From NCBI GenBank assembly GCA_900768635.1, contig CAAGDP010000207.1, forward strand, positions 1 through 54,265: a stretch of DNA of 54,265 nucleotides, written 5' to 3'. The notes beneath the pieces are model-generated. The model searched no databases, was not told the DNA's origin, and saw nothing but the letters and a program-made list of their open reading frames with translations. The stretch's first letter is position 1; every line of letters begins with the position of its first letter. The position numbers and the translations under genes are program-made. Positions 1 through 7,522 of this stretch are shown in pieces. Source of the DNA: Enterobacterales bacterium (lineage in GTDB: Bacteria > Pseudomonadota > Gammaproteobacteria > Enterobacterales > Succinivibrionaceae).

Positions 1-119
1 TAGAGGAGCTTAGAGAACTTCAGAACGCAAGGAAAAAAGCAAGAATGGAAAAGAAACGGGAAGCCATTCAGGTATGGTAAAACCGGGCGACTCACCCACC
101 CAGGATACAGAAGCGCCAA
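1..119 (+). repeat. Left copy of a 119-bp terminal inverted repeat
   Basis: The first 119 bases are the exact reverse complement of the last 119 bases (54147-54265); identity stops at base 120 (c here, t on the other side). The repeat holds the end of an ORF (stop at 78-80) followed by about 39 bases of non-coding sequence. This is what the 3' end of an insertion sequence looks like: end of transposase, then terminal repeat. Both copies point inward. That the repeat is an IS is inference; the identity is read directly. Confidence 0.9.
3..80 (+). CDS. C-terminal fragment of a repeated ORF, probably a transposase (left copy)
   Basis: An open frame enters from the left edge and ends at TAA 78-80, giving 25 residues rich in Arg, Lys and Glu and ending in IQVW. 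The same 25 residues are encoded inward at the right edge. A basic C-terminal tail repeated at both contig ends is typical of a multicopy transposase, but the fragment is too short to assign a family. It is truncated by the window edge, so the start is not visible. Confidence 0.45.
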   Translation, partial: EELRELQNARKKARMEKKREAIQVW

Positions 120-220
120 CAAAAAATGTTTAAATGCGAAATGTAAGCTAGAATTGAGTGTGAAGATTCAAAGAATATTTAGACAATTGAAAAATATACA
201 AAAAGGATATCTGGTGCTTC

Positions 221-257
221 AAAAAAAAGAAAAGGATTTCTTCCAATGAAAGAAACC
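221..257 (-). terminator. Intrinsic terminator of the argH / S10-like unit
   Basis: On the minus strand an 8-bp stem (arms at 250-257 and 234-242, one bulged T, 7-base loop) is followed by a T-rich run, TTTTCTTTTTTTT (221-233). It begins about 22 bases after the S10-like stop codon, so this small gene is the natural end of the transcription unit rather than a gene cut off by the mobile element. Confidence 0.7.
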
Positions 258-279
258 CCCTGAAAAATCGGATAAGTTC

Positions 280-546
280 CTACTTCAATATTCTGATGTT
301 CACATCCTGAGATAGATTAAGTTCTCCCAGAGCATCTGCTGTAACCGGTGTAGGATCTACCACAGTGAGTTTTCTGGAATGAAAAGTTATTCCGTCCCTC
401 ACTGTATTCTTCAGAAGAATTGGTCCAACTGCTGATGCTCCGGATGCAGTAACAGTCTTTAACAGACTGGCCATAGTGAGATCTATTACCCGGCGGTCCG
501 ATGAGGAGGCGGCAATAGTAAATCTCTGTTTTTCCTCTTTAGCCAT
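280..546 (-). CDS. Ribosomal protein S10/NusE-like protein lacking the ribosome-binding loop
   Basis: This 88-residue protein aligns to E. coli S10 (RpsJ/NusE, 103 aa) in two ungapped blocks. Residues 8-47 match S10 5-44 (shared R, D17, R19, ID at 21-22, T31, SGA-type turn, GPI at 41-43, L45). Residues 48-88 match S10 62-102 (H56, R58, DPT at 64-66, T69, DAL at 71-73, L76, L78, V82, I86). About 17 residues between the blocks are missing, inside the extended loop that anchors S10 in the 30S head. The engineered S10 without this loop is known to keep NusB binding and antitermination activity. The ATG has GGAG 6 bases upstream and lies 14 bases after argH; an intrinsic terminator follows. The true rpsJ is not in this window. 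I infer a NusE-type transcription role, not a ribosomal one; a decaying rpsJ copy is less likely given the intact frame and signals. Confidence 0.75.
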   Translation of the reverse strand: MAKEEKQRFTIAASSSDRRVIDLTMASLLKTVTASGASAVGPILLKNTVRDGITFHSRKLTVVDPTPVTADALGELNLSQDVNIRILK

Positions 547-560
547 TTTTACTCCAATAA

Positions 561-1946
561 TTATTCCTGATCCATTCCCAGATGCTGTTTCATAAATGCC
601 AGCGCAGATTTAACCTGTTCCGGAGCAACACCACCCTTGGCGCAGCGTTTTGCCAGTGCGGAGTAAATTTCCAGACAAGGGTAAACATCACTGTCAATAA
701 GAGTATTAACTTTGTGGAATTCATCCAGAGAAAGATCCTCAAGAGGTTTAGCCACACTGATAGCGTACACCACCAGTTCCCCCACAATATGATGAGCTTC
801 CCGGAACGGGATCCCCTTGGTAACCAGATAATCAGCCAGTTCGGTAGCATTGGAATATCCACCTTTGGCCGCTTCCAGAGTCCGTTCACGTCGGATCCTG
901 ATATCCTCCAGTACCAGAGCTGACATATCAAGACAATCGTGCCAGGTATCAAGAGCATCAAAAAGTCCTTCCTTATCTTCCTGCATATCCTTGTCATAAG
1001 CCAGAGGAAGAGCCTTAAGAGTGGTAAGGATCCCCATAAGTGCACCATAAACCCGTCCCGTCTTACCCCGGATCAGCTCCAGAGCATCCGGATTCTTCTT
1101 CTGCGGCATAAGAGAAGAGCCGGATGTCACCCGATCAGACAGTTCTAAAAATCCCGCCTCTCCTGAGTTATAGATAATAAGGTCTTCTGCAAAACGGGAA
1201 AGATGCATCATTGAAATACTGGCACAGCTCAGAATTTCAGCAATATGATCCCTGTCAGAAACGGAATCAAGACTGTTACGGGTAGCTTCATCAAAGCCCA
1301 GATCTCTGGCCAAAGCATCCCGATCTATCGGATAGGCTGTACCTGCCAAAGCTGCTGATCCCAGTGGGCATCTGTTCATAAGTCTGGAGGCATTGGTTAA
1401 CCGTTCATAATCCCGATCCAGCATTTCAGCATACGCAAGAGCCCAGTGGCCAAAGACTACCGGTTGAGCCCGTTGCAGATGGGTATAACCAGGCATTACC
1501 ACATCCTGATACAGATCTGCGGCTGCCACCAGTTTCCGTTGAAAATTACGAATGGAATCTAATAGAACACTGATCTGAGCACGACACCATAGTTTCACAT
1601 CGGTAGCCACCTGATCATTTCTGCTTCGCCCGGTATGTAGTTTCTTGCCCAAATCTCCAACCATATCAATAAGACGACTTTCCACATAGGAGTGAATATC
1701 TTCAAATCCGGTACCGGCAATACTTTCAGGATCCTTGCGCACCTCTTCCAGAAGAGTTTCAAGAGCCTTCAGAAGCTCATCCTTCTCCTGCTGAGTTATG
1801 ATACCTACGGAAGCTATGGCCTTAGCCCAGCCCATAGAACCTTCGATATCCTGCTCCGCCATACGATAGTCAAATACCAAAGAATCATTAAAATTTTTAA
1901 AACGAACATCAGCTTCCTGCGTGAAGCGTCCACCCCAAAGTGCCAT
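561..1946 (-). CDS. argH: Argininosuccinate lyase
   Basis: Cleaves argininosuccinate to arginine and fumarate, the last step of arginine synthesis, in the cytosol. The 461-residue protein begins MALWGGRF and carries the fumarase/aspartase superfamily signature GSSLMPQKKNP near residue 280, TGRSRNDQ near residue 110 and TPGYTHLQ-type sequence (MPGYTHLQRAQP). An in-frame upstream extension exists, but ATG at 1946 has AGAGGA 6 bases upstream and matches the family start. It has no fused acetyltransferase (ArgA) domain, unlike ArgH of many Vibrio and Shewanella relatives. It is separated from argG by an intrinsic terminator and is followed 14 bases later by the S10-like gene, so these two may form their own transcript. 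Confidence 0.97.
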   Translation of the reverse strand: MALWGGRFTQEADVRFKNFNDSLVFDYRMAEQDIEGSMGWAKAIASVGIITQQEKDELLKALETLLEEVRKDPESIAGTGFEDIHSYVESRLIDMVGDLGKKLHTGRSRNDQVATDVKLWCRAQISVLLDSIRNFQRKLVAAADLYQDVVMPGYTHLQRAQPVVFGHWALAYAEMLDRDYERLTNASRLMNRCPLGSAALAGTAYPIDRDALARDLGFDEATRNSLDSVSDRDHIAEILSCASISMMHLSRFAEDLIIYNSGEAGFLELSDRVTSGSSLMPQKKNPDALELIRGKTGRVYGALMGILTTLKALPLAYDKDMQEDKEGLFDALDTWHDCLDMSALVLEDIRIRRERTLEAAKGGYSNATELADYLVTKGIPFREAHHIVGELVVYAISVAKPLEDLSLDEFHKVNTLIDSDVYPCLEIYSALAKRCAKGGVAPEQVKSALAFMKQHLGMDQE

Positions 1947-1979
1947 GGATATCCTCTTTAAGCCTAAAAAACTGAGGTA

Positions 1980-1985
1980 ATTATA
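1980..1985 (-). promoter_or_regulatory. Candidate -10 box for argH and the S10-like gene
   Basis: Minus-strand TATAAT lies between the argG terminator and argH and would give a leader of about 27 bases. No convincing -35 hexamer is seen 16-18 bases upstream, so this is a weak call. It matters because the terminator at 2044-2073 would otherwise limit argH expression to readthrough. Confidence 0.35.
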
Positions 1986-2043
1986 CTTGAACAATTGATA
2001 ACAGAGCTAATAATTTTTACCTTGTTCAGGTAAATCACCGGAT

Positions 2044-2073
2044 AAAAAAAAGGCTACCAACCCGGGTAGCCTC
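2044..2073 (-). terminator. Intrinsic terminator between argG and argH
   Basis: Minus strand: perfect 7-bp stem GGCTACC / GGTAGCC (2052-2072) with a C/G-rich loop, followed directly by eight T (2044-2051). It starts about 17 bases after the argG stop codon. It divides the arg cluster into argCBFG and argH plus the S10-like gene. Confidence 0.9.
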
Positions 2074-2089
2074 AGATACTTTGAATAAA

Positions 2090-3313
2090 TTATTTCTTTG
2101 CTTCACGATTATGCTTATTGATAGCCCGAATGCGGCTTGGGAGAGAATACAAACGAATATAGCCGTCTGCATGACTCTGATCATAAACATCATCTTCACC
2201 GAAGGTACAGAAATCAACATTAAAGAGACTGTTGTCTGAACGCTTCTGCACTGCAGTAACCGAACCTTTATACAGCTTCAGTACCACTTCCCCGGAAAGA
2301 TCTTCTGCAATAGCATTGGCACTTGCAAGAATAGCCTTGCATAAAGGAGTAAACCAGCGACCGTCATAAACCAGCTGAGAGAATTCCAGACCGAGCTTCT
2401 CCCGCCAGTCACGGGTGGTCTTATCCAGAATAAGTTCCTCCACAGCTCTTAATGCAGCCATCATTACTGTTCCGCCTGGAGTTTCATAACAGCCACGGGA
2501 TTTCATACCTACCAGACGGTTTTCGGTAATATCAACCCTTCCTACACCATGCTTGGCGGCAATATCATTTAATGCAGTAAGACAGTTGTAAGGTGAAAGT
2601 TCCTTATCATTAACAGCAACAATTTCGCCCTTTTCAATCTTAACTGAAACAAATTCCGGGGTATCAGGTGCCTTTTCCGGATCAACTGTCCAGGTCCAAA
2701 CATTTTCAGAAGCACGATTCCAGGTATCTTCCAGTTCACCGCCTTCAGTGGAAATGTGCCAGGCGTTGGCATCGCGGCTGTAAATCTTTTTCAGAGTTGC
2801 CTTGCATGGAATATTACGTTCGGAAAGATAATTCAGAAGTTCCTCTCTGGAACGCATTTTCCAGATACGCCACGGAGCAATAACCTGCAGTTGGGGAGCT
2901 AAAGCAGCAACAGCACCTTCGAAACGAACCTGATCGTTACCCTTACCAGTACAACCGTGAGCAACAGCCTGTGCGCCTTCGGCAAGTGCAGCCTCCACCA
3001 TAGCCTTGGCAATAACCGGACGAGCCATAGATGTACCAAGAAGATAAGTTCCCTCATAAACCGCACCGGTTTTCAGTGTCGGATACACATAATCCTTCAC
3101 AAATTCTTCCCGGAGATCTTTGATAATGCACTTGCTGGCACCGGACTGCTTGGCTTTTTCTTCGATACCTTCCAGATCCGAACGTTCCTGACCTACGTCA
3201 GCCACGAAACAGATAACTTCACAGTTGTAGTTTTCCTTAAGCCAAGGAACAATTGCTGAAGTGTCAAGACCACCTGAATATGCAAGTAAAACTTTTTTAA
3301 TAGCTTCTGCCAT
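2090..3313 (-). CDS. argG: Argininosuccinate synthase
   Basis: Joins citrulline and aspartate with ATP to form argininosuccinate. The 407-residue protein has the N-type ATP pyrophosphatase P-loop AYSGGLDTSA at residues 11-20, the GCTGKGNDQVRFE motif that handles citrulline and aspartate, and SRGCYETPGGT late in the protein. The length is normal for the ~400-aa class. ATG 3313 starts just after the argF stop (3317); the AGGAG Shine-Dalgarno lies within the last codons of argF, so the two are probably translated together. An intrinsic terminator follows the stop. Confidence 0.97.
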   Translation of the reverse strand: MAEAIKKVLLAYSGGLDTSAIVPWLKENYNCEVICFVADVGQERSDLEGIEEKAKQSGASKCIIKDLREEFVKDYVYPTLKTGAVYEGTYLLGTSMARPVIAKAMVEAALAEGAQAVAHGCTGKGNDQVRFEGAVAALAPQLQVIAPWRIWKMRSREELLNYLSERNIPCKATLKKIYSRDANAWHISTEGGELEDTWNRASENVWTWTVDPEKAPDTPEFVSVKIEKGEIVAVNDKELSPYNCLTALNDIAAKHGVGRVDITENRLVGMKSRGCYETPGGTVMMAALRAVEELILDKTTRDWREKLGLEFSQLVYDGRWFTPLCKAILASANAIAEDLSGEVVLKLYKGSVTAVQKRSDNSLFNVDFCTFGEDDVYDQSHADGYIRLYSLPSRIRAINKHNREAKK

Positions 3314-3316
3314 AGA

Positions 3317-4234
3317 TTATTTATTCTCCTGATTAAAAAGAGTATCCATTACTGCCATCTGAGCATGCAGACGATTTTCAGCTTCATCATAGATCATTGA
3401 AGCAGAACCGTCCATCACCTCATCGGTAATTTCATATCCCCGGTGCGCCGGCTGGCAATGCAGCACATGACGGATACCGGTATCATCCAAAAGTTTCTGA
3501 TTAACCTGATAAGGCATAAAACGGCCCTTAACTTCACTCAGAGGAGTATTATCCCCCATGGAAACCCAGGTATCAGTATAAGCAATATCATAACCCTTAA
3601 CATCTGAAATCTCATCAGTAACCAGAAGAGTGGCACCGGATTTTTTGGCAATTTCAGCTGCCATATTAAAAATAGCAGCATCCGGACCTTCTCCCTTCGG
3701 ACATACAGCTGCTACTGTTGAACCCAGGATAGCCCCGGTGATCAGCAGAGAATGAGTCATATTATTGCCGTCGCCGAAATAGGCAAGTTTAACCTTGGTA
3801 ACATCACCGTAATACTCGGTAATGGTCATATAATCTGCAAGAACCTGACATGGATGATAAAGATTACATAATGCATTTACCACAGGAACTGATCCATATC
3901 TGCTTAATTCCAGCAAGGTACGATGATCAAAAACCCGGGCAACAATACCGTCACACCAGCGGGAAAGATTACGGGCATAATCTTTTACAGATTCTCTCTG
4001 TCCCATTACTCCGTTATTCTGATCTAGATATACGGCATGACCTCCCAGACGGGAAATACCGATATCAAATGTAACTCTGGTACGCAATGACTGCTTTTCA
4101 AAAAGAGTAACAACACTCTTTCCTTCCAGGCGAGTTCTGTACTTAGCCGGATTTGCCTTCATATCCCGACCCAGCTGTATCATTTCCTGAACTTCCTCTC
4201 GGGAAAATTCAGTAGTATTTAATAAATGACGCAT
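3317..4234 (-). CDS. argF: Ornithine carbamoyltransferase
   Basis: Transfers the carbamoyl group from carbamoyl phosphate to ornithine, giving citrulline. The 305-residue protein has the carbamoyl phosphate site SLRTR (49-53; usually STRTR), HPCQ in the middle, and the D-x-W-SMG ornithine loop. The classical HCLP motif reads HCQP here (259-262), a Leu to Gln change at a position lining the ornithine pocket; the rest of the fold is ordinary. AAGGA precedes the ATG. It sits between argB and argG in the leftward operon. An N-acylornithine carbamoyltransferase is a remote alternative, but argE next door argues for the ordinary pathway. Confidence 0.94.
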   Translation of the reverse strand: MRHLLNTTEFSREEVQEMIQLGRDMKANPAKYRTRLEGKSVVTLFEKQSLRTRVTFDIGISRLGGHAVYLDQNNGVMGQRESVKDYARNLSRWCDGIVARVFDHRTLLELSRYGSVPVVNALCNLYHPCQVLADYMTITEYYGDVTKVKLAYFGDGNNMTHSLLITGAILGSTVAAVCPKGEGPDAAIFNMAAEIAKKSGATLLVTDEISDVKGYDIAYTDTWVSMGDNTPLSEVKGRFMPYQVNQKLLDDTGIRHVLHCQPAHRGYEITDEVMDGSASMIYDEAENRLHAQMAVMDTLFNQENK

Positions 4235-4255
4235 TTTTGATCCTTTCTGAAAATC

Positions 4256-5032
4256 TTAAATAACTTTGGTTCCGATGGCTTCACCGGCAAGAAGTCTGCT
4301 CAGCAGATCCGGTTTTTTCCAGCCGGCTACGGAAACCGGCCTTCCCAGGGTTGATGCAGCCTTAAGAGCTGCCTTAACCTTTACTTCCATTCCTCCGGTT
4401 ATAACTCCGCCGGCGATAAGTTCCGATGCCCCTTCTGCAGACATTTCAGGAATAAGGTTTCCATCCCTATCCAAAATACCATCCACATCTGACAATAATG
4501 CCAGATCTGCATTCAACGCCATGGCAATAGCTGTAGCCGCCTGATCTGCATTAACATTCATCAACCTGCCTTCGGAAGTCATGCCAATAGAACTGACTAC
4601 AGGAAGATAACCATTATCCAGCAGGAGCTTAAGAAGACGGCCGGATCCTTCCGAAGCCTTTCCCACTGCTCCCAGCTCCGGATCAAGTTGCACAACATTA
4701 CACATCATATCATCGGCAAGGGATAACCCGACCGGATTTAAATGGTATTGAATAGCTTTCCCCATCATAATTTTGTTGGCTGTTCCGGAGAGAACGCCGG
4801 CAATATAAGGGATCTGTTCTTCCGGAGTAACCCTCAGCCCGTTCTTTTTAACGGACTTCATACCCAGCCCCTTAAGCAGGTCATCCACCAGACAACCACC
4901 ACCATGTACCAGTACCAAAGGGCGGCTCTGCTGTTTTAAATATCCGGTGAGACCGTCAAAAAGAGCATTAAGAGAAGCGTCATTTTCAATAAGAGCTCCT
5001 CCCAGCTTGATAACCAGAATACTACTGTTCAT
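4256..5032 (-). CDS. argB: Acetylglutamate kinase
   Basis: Phosphorylates N-acetylglutamate. The 258 residues fit the short E. coli-type enzyme without the N-terminal helix of the arginine-sensitive hexameric form, so feedback inhibition by arginine at this step is not expected. Visible motifs are the N-terminal KLGGALI nucleotide loop, LVHGGG around residue 41, NADQAATA and LLSDVDGILD in the C-terminal half. It starts 13 bases after argC, with AAGGA upstream of the ATG. Confidence 0.96.
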   Translation of the reverse strand: MNSSILVIKLGGALIENDASLNALFDGLTGYLKQQSRPLVLVHGGGCLVDDLLKGLGMKSVKKNGLRVTPEEQIPYIAGVLSGTANKIMMGKAIQYHLNPVGLSLADDMMCNVVQLDPELGAVGKASEGSGRLLKLLLDNGYLPVVSSIGMTSEGRLMNVNADQAATAIAMALNADLALLSDVDGILDRDGNLIPEMSAEGASELIAGGVITGGMEVKVKAALKAASTLGRPVSVAGWKKPDLLSRLLAGEAIGTKVI

Positions 5033-5045
5033 AGAGGTATCCTTC

Positions 5046-6068
5046 TCAGATTAAGCCCAACGTGTCATCATAGCCACAGTTGATATTGATACACTGCAGT
5101 GCATGACCTGCAGCACCCTTAACAAGATTATCGATAGCAGATCCCACCACCAGCAGATTATCTTCCCTCTGCCAGTGAAGGTCCACAAACGGTGTATAAG
5201 CAACCCCGCGAATAGACGGCCACTGATCTTTAATCCGCACAATCTTCTTGCCATCATAAGCCTGATGATATGCACGGCTAATCTCTTCGTCAGTAACTCC
5301 ATCCTTCAATTCCACATAAATAGTTGCCAGAATGCCCCGTTTAAAATTACCCAGATGAGGCTGGAATAATACCTTCTGTCCCAAATGATAGCTGATTTCC
5401 GGACGATGACGATGAGTGAATACCCCGTATGGATTAAGGCTCACCTCACAGAAACTGGAAGAAAGAGCAGCCTTGCGACCTGCACCGGAAACACCTGATA
5501 CCGCATTAATAATAGGCATGGAATCCGGCTTGATAAAACCTGCATTGAACAACGGCTTTAAAGCAGTGAGAGATGCTGTAGGATAGCATCCTGCCACAGC
5601 TACCAGTTTAGCAGATCTGATCTTATCACCATTCCATTCAGCAAGACCGTAAACCGCACTTTCCAGCCAGTCCAGTCTGGTATGAGTAAAACCGTAGTAT
5701 TTCTCATAAAATTCCTGATCATTGACCCGATATGCACCGGAAAGATCAAAAACTCTTTTGGTGTCATCAGTAATAAAATCAGGCGCAATTCGCATACTCA
5801 CATCATGAGCTGTACAAAGACAGACAATATCAGCATTTTTCTTAATATCATTCATAGCCATATTGTCATCATCCAGAGGGATAAGCTGCTTATCCACTAT
5901 TCCGGAATACATAGGATAAAGATCGCTAAATCTGCGGTTGGCATCCTTGGATGCCCCTGAAACATAGAGACCGTAAAGTTCCAAAGCAGGATGACGAGCT
6001 ACCAAAGCAGAAAGCTCTGCTCCTGCATAACCGCTGGCGCCTATAATTGCAACCTTAGGGTGATTCAT
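5046..6068 (-). CDS. argC: N-acetyl-gamma-glutamyl-phosphate reductase
   Basis: NADPH-dependent reduction of acetylglutamyl phosphate to the semialdehyde. The 340-residue protein starts with a Rossmann GASGYAGAE loop (10-18) and has the catalytic cysteine at 161 in the AGCYPT motif. It is the first gene of the leftward arg operon; ATG 6068 follows AGGTGG. Its leader is about 155 bases long and contains a terminator-like hairpin that ends only about 16 bases before the start codon, which suggests attenuation in addition to ArgR repression. Confidence 0.97.
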   Translation of the reverse strand: MNHPKVAIIGASGYAGAELSALVARHPALELYGLYVSGASKDANRRFSDLYPMYSGIVDKQLIPLDDDNMAMNDIKKNADIVCLCTAHDVSMRIAPDFITDDTKRVFDLSGAYRVNDQEFYEKYYGFTHTRLDWLESAVYGLAEWNGDKIRSAKLVAVAGCYPTASLTALKPLFNAGFIKPDSMPIINAVSGVSGAGRKAALSSSFCEVSLNPYGVFTHRHRPEISYHLGQKVLFQPHLGNFKRGILATIYVELKDGVTDEEISRAYHQAYDGKKIVRIKDQWPSIRGVAYTPFVDLHWQREDNLLVVGSAIDNLVKGAAGHALQCININCGYDDTLGLI

Positions 6069-6083
6069 TATTTTCCACCTGTT

Positions 6084-6118
6084 AAAATAAAAAAACCCAG
6101 TGCCCGGTTAAGGCCCTG
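6084..6118 (-). terminator. Terminator-like hairpin in the argC leader (possible attenuator)
   Basis: Minus strand: an imperfect stem (CAG-G-GCC against GGC-A-CTG, one G/A mismatch; 6098-6118) followed by GGTTTTTTTATTTT (6084-6097). It ends just before the argC Shine-Dalgarno. Position and U tract fit an attenuator; the stem is modest, and no arginine-codon leader peptide is visible. Confidence 0.45.
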
Positions 6119-6229
6119 TAAAAAAATTCGTCAGAAACTGAACGCTACTGCAAAAGGAAAGTATGATTATGCCACACTTTTGTTCAATTGTTATACATAA
6201 AAGCGACAATGTCATGAATATTATCACTA

Positions 6230-6257
6230 ATTATAAAGTTATTAAATAATTATGCAA
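6230..6257 (-). promoter_or_regulatory. Promoter of the argCBFG operon
   Basis: Minus-strand -35 TTGCAT (6252-6257) and perfect -10 TATAAT (6230-6235) with a 16-base spacer. The -35 hexamer lies inside the left ArgR box, so bound ArgR would block RNA polymerase. Confidence 0.75.
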
Positions 6258-6279
6258 TTATTTTGCATAATTATTTACA
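6241..6279. promoter_or_regulatory. ArgR operator: two tandem ARG boxes
   Basis: A perfect inverted repeat with 15-bp arms (6243-6257 and 6263-6277) and a 5-base centre fills the argC-argE divergent region. It resolves into two 14-bp ARG box cores, 6243-6256 and 6264-6277, each one mismatch from TGMATWWWWATKCA. As 18-bp boxes they are 6241-6258 and 6262-6279, separated by 3 bp, the spacing bound by the ArgR hexamer in E. coli. The operator overlaps the argC promoter and probably also controls argE. Confidence 0.88.
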
Positions 6280-6370
6280 ATTCGTTTGAGATGGTGGATG
6301 GTTTATGAAGAAACACCACTTATCATCTATAATAGATTCGGATAAAAAACAGAAGATGACTGAGGTTTTT

Positions 6371-7522
6371 ATGGATCTGGATTATTTCATCACTACTCTC
6401 CGGAAGATTATCAGTATTAACACCATCAGCAGCGATAATATCTCGGAAGATATGAGCAACCTGGAACTGCTGAACTTTCTGGAGGAAGAGGGAAGGAAAC
6501 TGGGTGCAACAGCACAGCGCCGGACAGTTCCCGGAACCAAGGATAAGGAAAACCTGCTGTTACGCTTCGGTCCGGATACCGATGGAGGACTGTTGCTCTC
6601 CGGACATACTGATACGGTACCCTGTGATCCCTCTCAATGGCGTTCCGATCCCTTCACCCTGAAATCCTCCGGTGAATACCTGTACGGACTGGGGGTAATT
6701 GATATGAAAGGGTACTTTGCTCATATATTCAGTGCCGTCAGGGACAATATTGATATTTCCAGTCTTGCTAAACCTCTTTATGTGCTGGCTACGGCAGATG
6801 AGGAAACTACTATGGCGGGAGCCCAGGCTTTTATCAGGGAAACAGCCGTCAAACCTGACGGTCTGGTCATAGGTGAACCCACATCACTGGTTCCGGTTTT
6901 CCAGCATAAGGGATTTATGGCCTACGAAATCGCTGTCCAGGGAAAAAGCGGACACAGCTCCGACCCGGATGCTGGGATCAGTGCACTGCTGATTATGGTA
7001 AAAATTATTGAAGGAATTGACACCTGGGCAAAAAATCTGCGACTGCGCTTTCCTGATGAAAGCTTCTCCGTGCCATATCCAACTGTTAATATAGGTTCAA
7101 TTCAAGGCGGAGATAGTCCTAACCGTATATGTTCCCGCTGCTCCATTCTTCTGGATATGCGTCCTCTGGCATCCACTCCATCGGAGTTTATGGAAAAGGA
7201 ACTCATCCGGGAAGTTATGAAAGCTGCAGGTGAATACCACAATCTGGTAACTGTCAGGTCTCTCTACCCGGGGATGGATCCCTTTGCAACTCCTGAAGAT
7301 TCCCGTCTGATCAGAAAACTGTCAGAATTGTCCGGAGAGAAGGCCATAGCAGTTAATTACTGTACCGAAGCATCCTTTCTTAAGGATTTGCATTGCGAAG
7401 TTGCGGTGATGGGAGCAGGAGATATTGCTGATGCTCATCAGCCTGATGAAAAACTGCCGGTAAGTGAAATCAGCCGGCAGCACTGGATCCTGACGGAGCT
7501 TATCCGGGATTACTGCCAGTGA
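6371..7522 (+). CDS. argE: Acetylornithine deacetylase
   Basis: Hydrolyses N-acetylornithine to ornithine (linear arginine pathway). M20 metallopeptidase family: SGHTDTVP with the first metal His and Asp, GVIDMKG with the bridging Asp, DEETT with the catalytic Glu, and a late His in ADAHQPDE. I choose ATG 6371 because it has GAGG 5 bases upstream and gives 383 residues, exactly the E. coli length; an in-frame ATG at 6305 would add 22 residues unlike the family. It is divergent from argC across the ArgR operator and its 3' end overlaps the convergent nudE by 13 bases. Confidence 0.94.
   Translation: MDLDYFITTLRKIISINTISSDNISEDMSNLELLNFLEEEGRKLGATAQRRTVPGTKDKENLLLRFGPDTDGGLLLSGHTDTVPCDPSQWRSDPFTLKSSGEYLYGLGVIDMKGYFAHIFSAVRDNIDISSLAKPLYVLATADEETTMAGAQAFIRETAVKPDGLVIGEPTSLVPVFQHKGFMAYEIAVQGKSGHSSDPDAGISALLIMVKIIEGIDTWAKNLRLRFPDESFSVPYPTVNIGSIQGGDSPNRICSRCSILLDMRPLASTPSEFMEKELIREVMKAAGEYHNLVTVRSLYPGMDPFATPEDSRLIRKLSELSGEKAIAVNYCTEASFLKDLHCEVAVMGAGDIADAHQPDEKLPVSEISRQHWILTELIRDYCQ

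Noticed and set aside
590..1048. 152-codon ORF within argH in another frame, and similar shadow frames inside other genes
   Set aside because: They lie wholly inside well-identified genes, have low-complexity Trp/Leu-rich translations and no independent signals.
561..1994. Longer argH frame starting 16 codons upstream
   Set aside because: The extension is hydrophobic, lacks a ribosome site and is absent from the family, while ATG 1946 has AGAGGA at the right distance.
6105..6215. 36-codon leader ORF upstream of argC ending inside the hairpin
   Set aside because: It contains no arginine codons and no Shine-Dalgarno, and would start about 8 bases from the predicted transcription start, so a classic arginine leader peptide is not supported.
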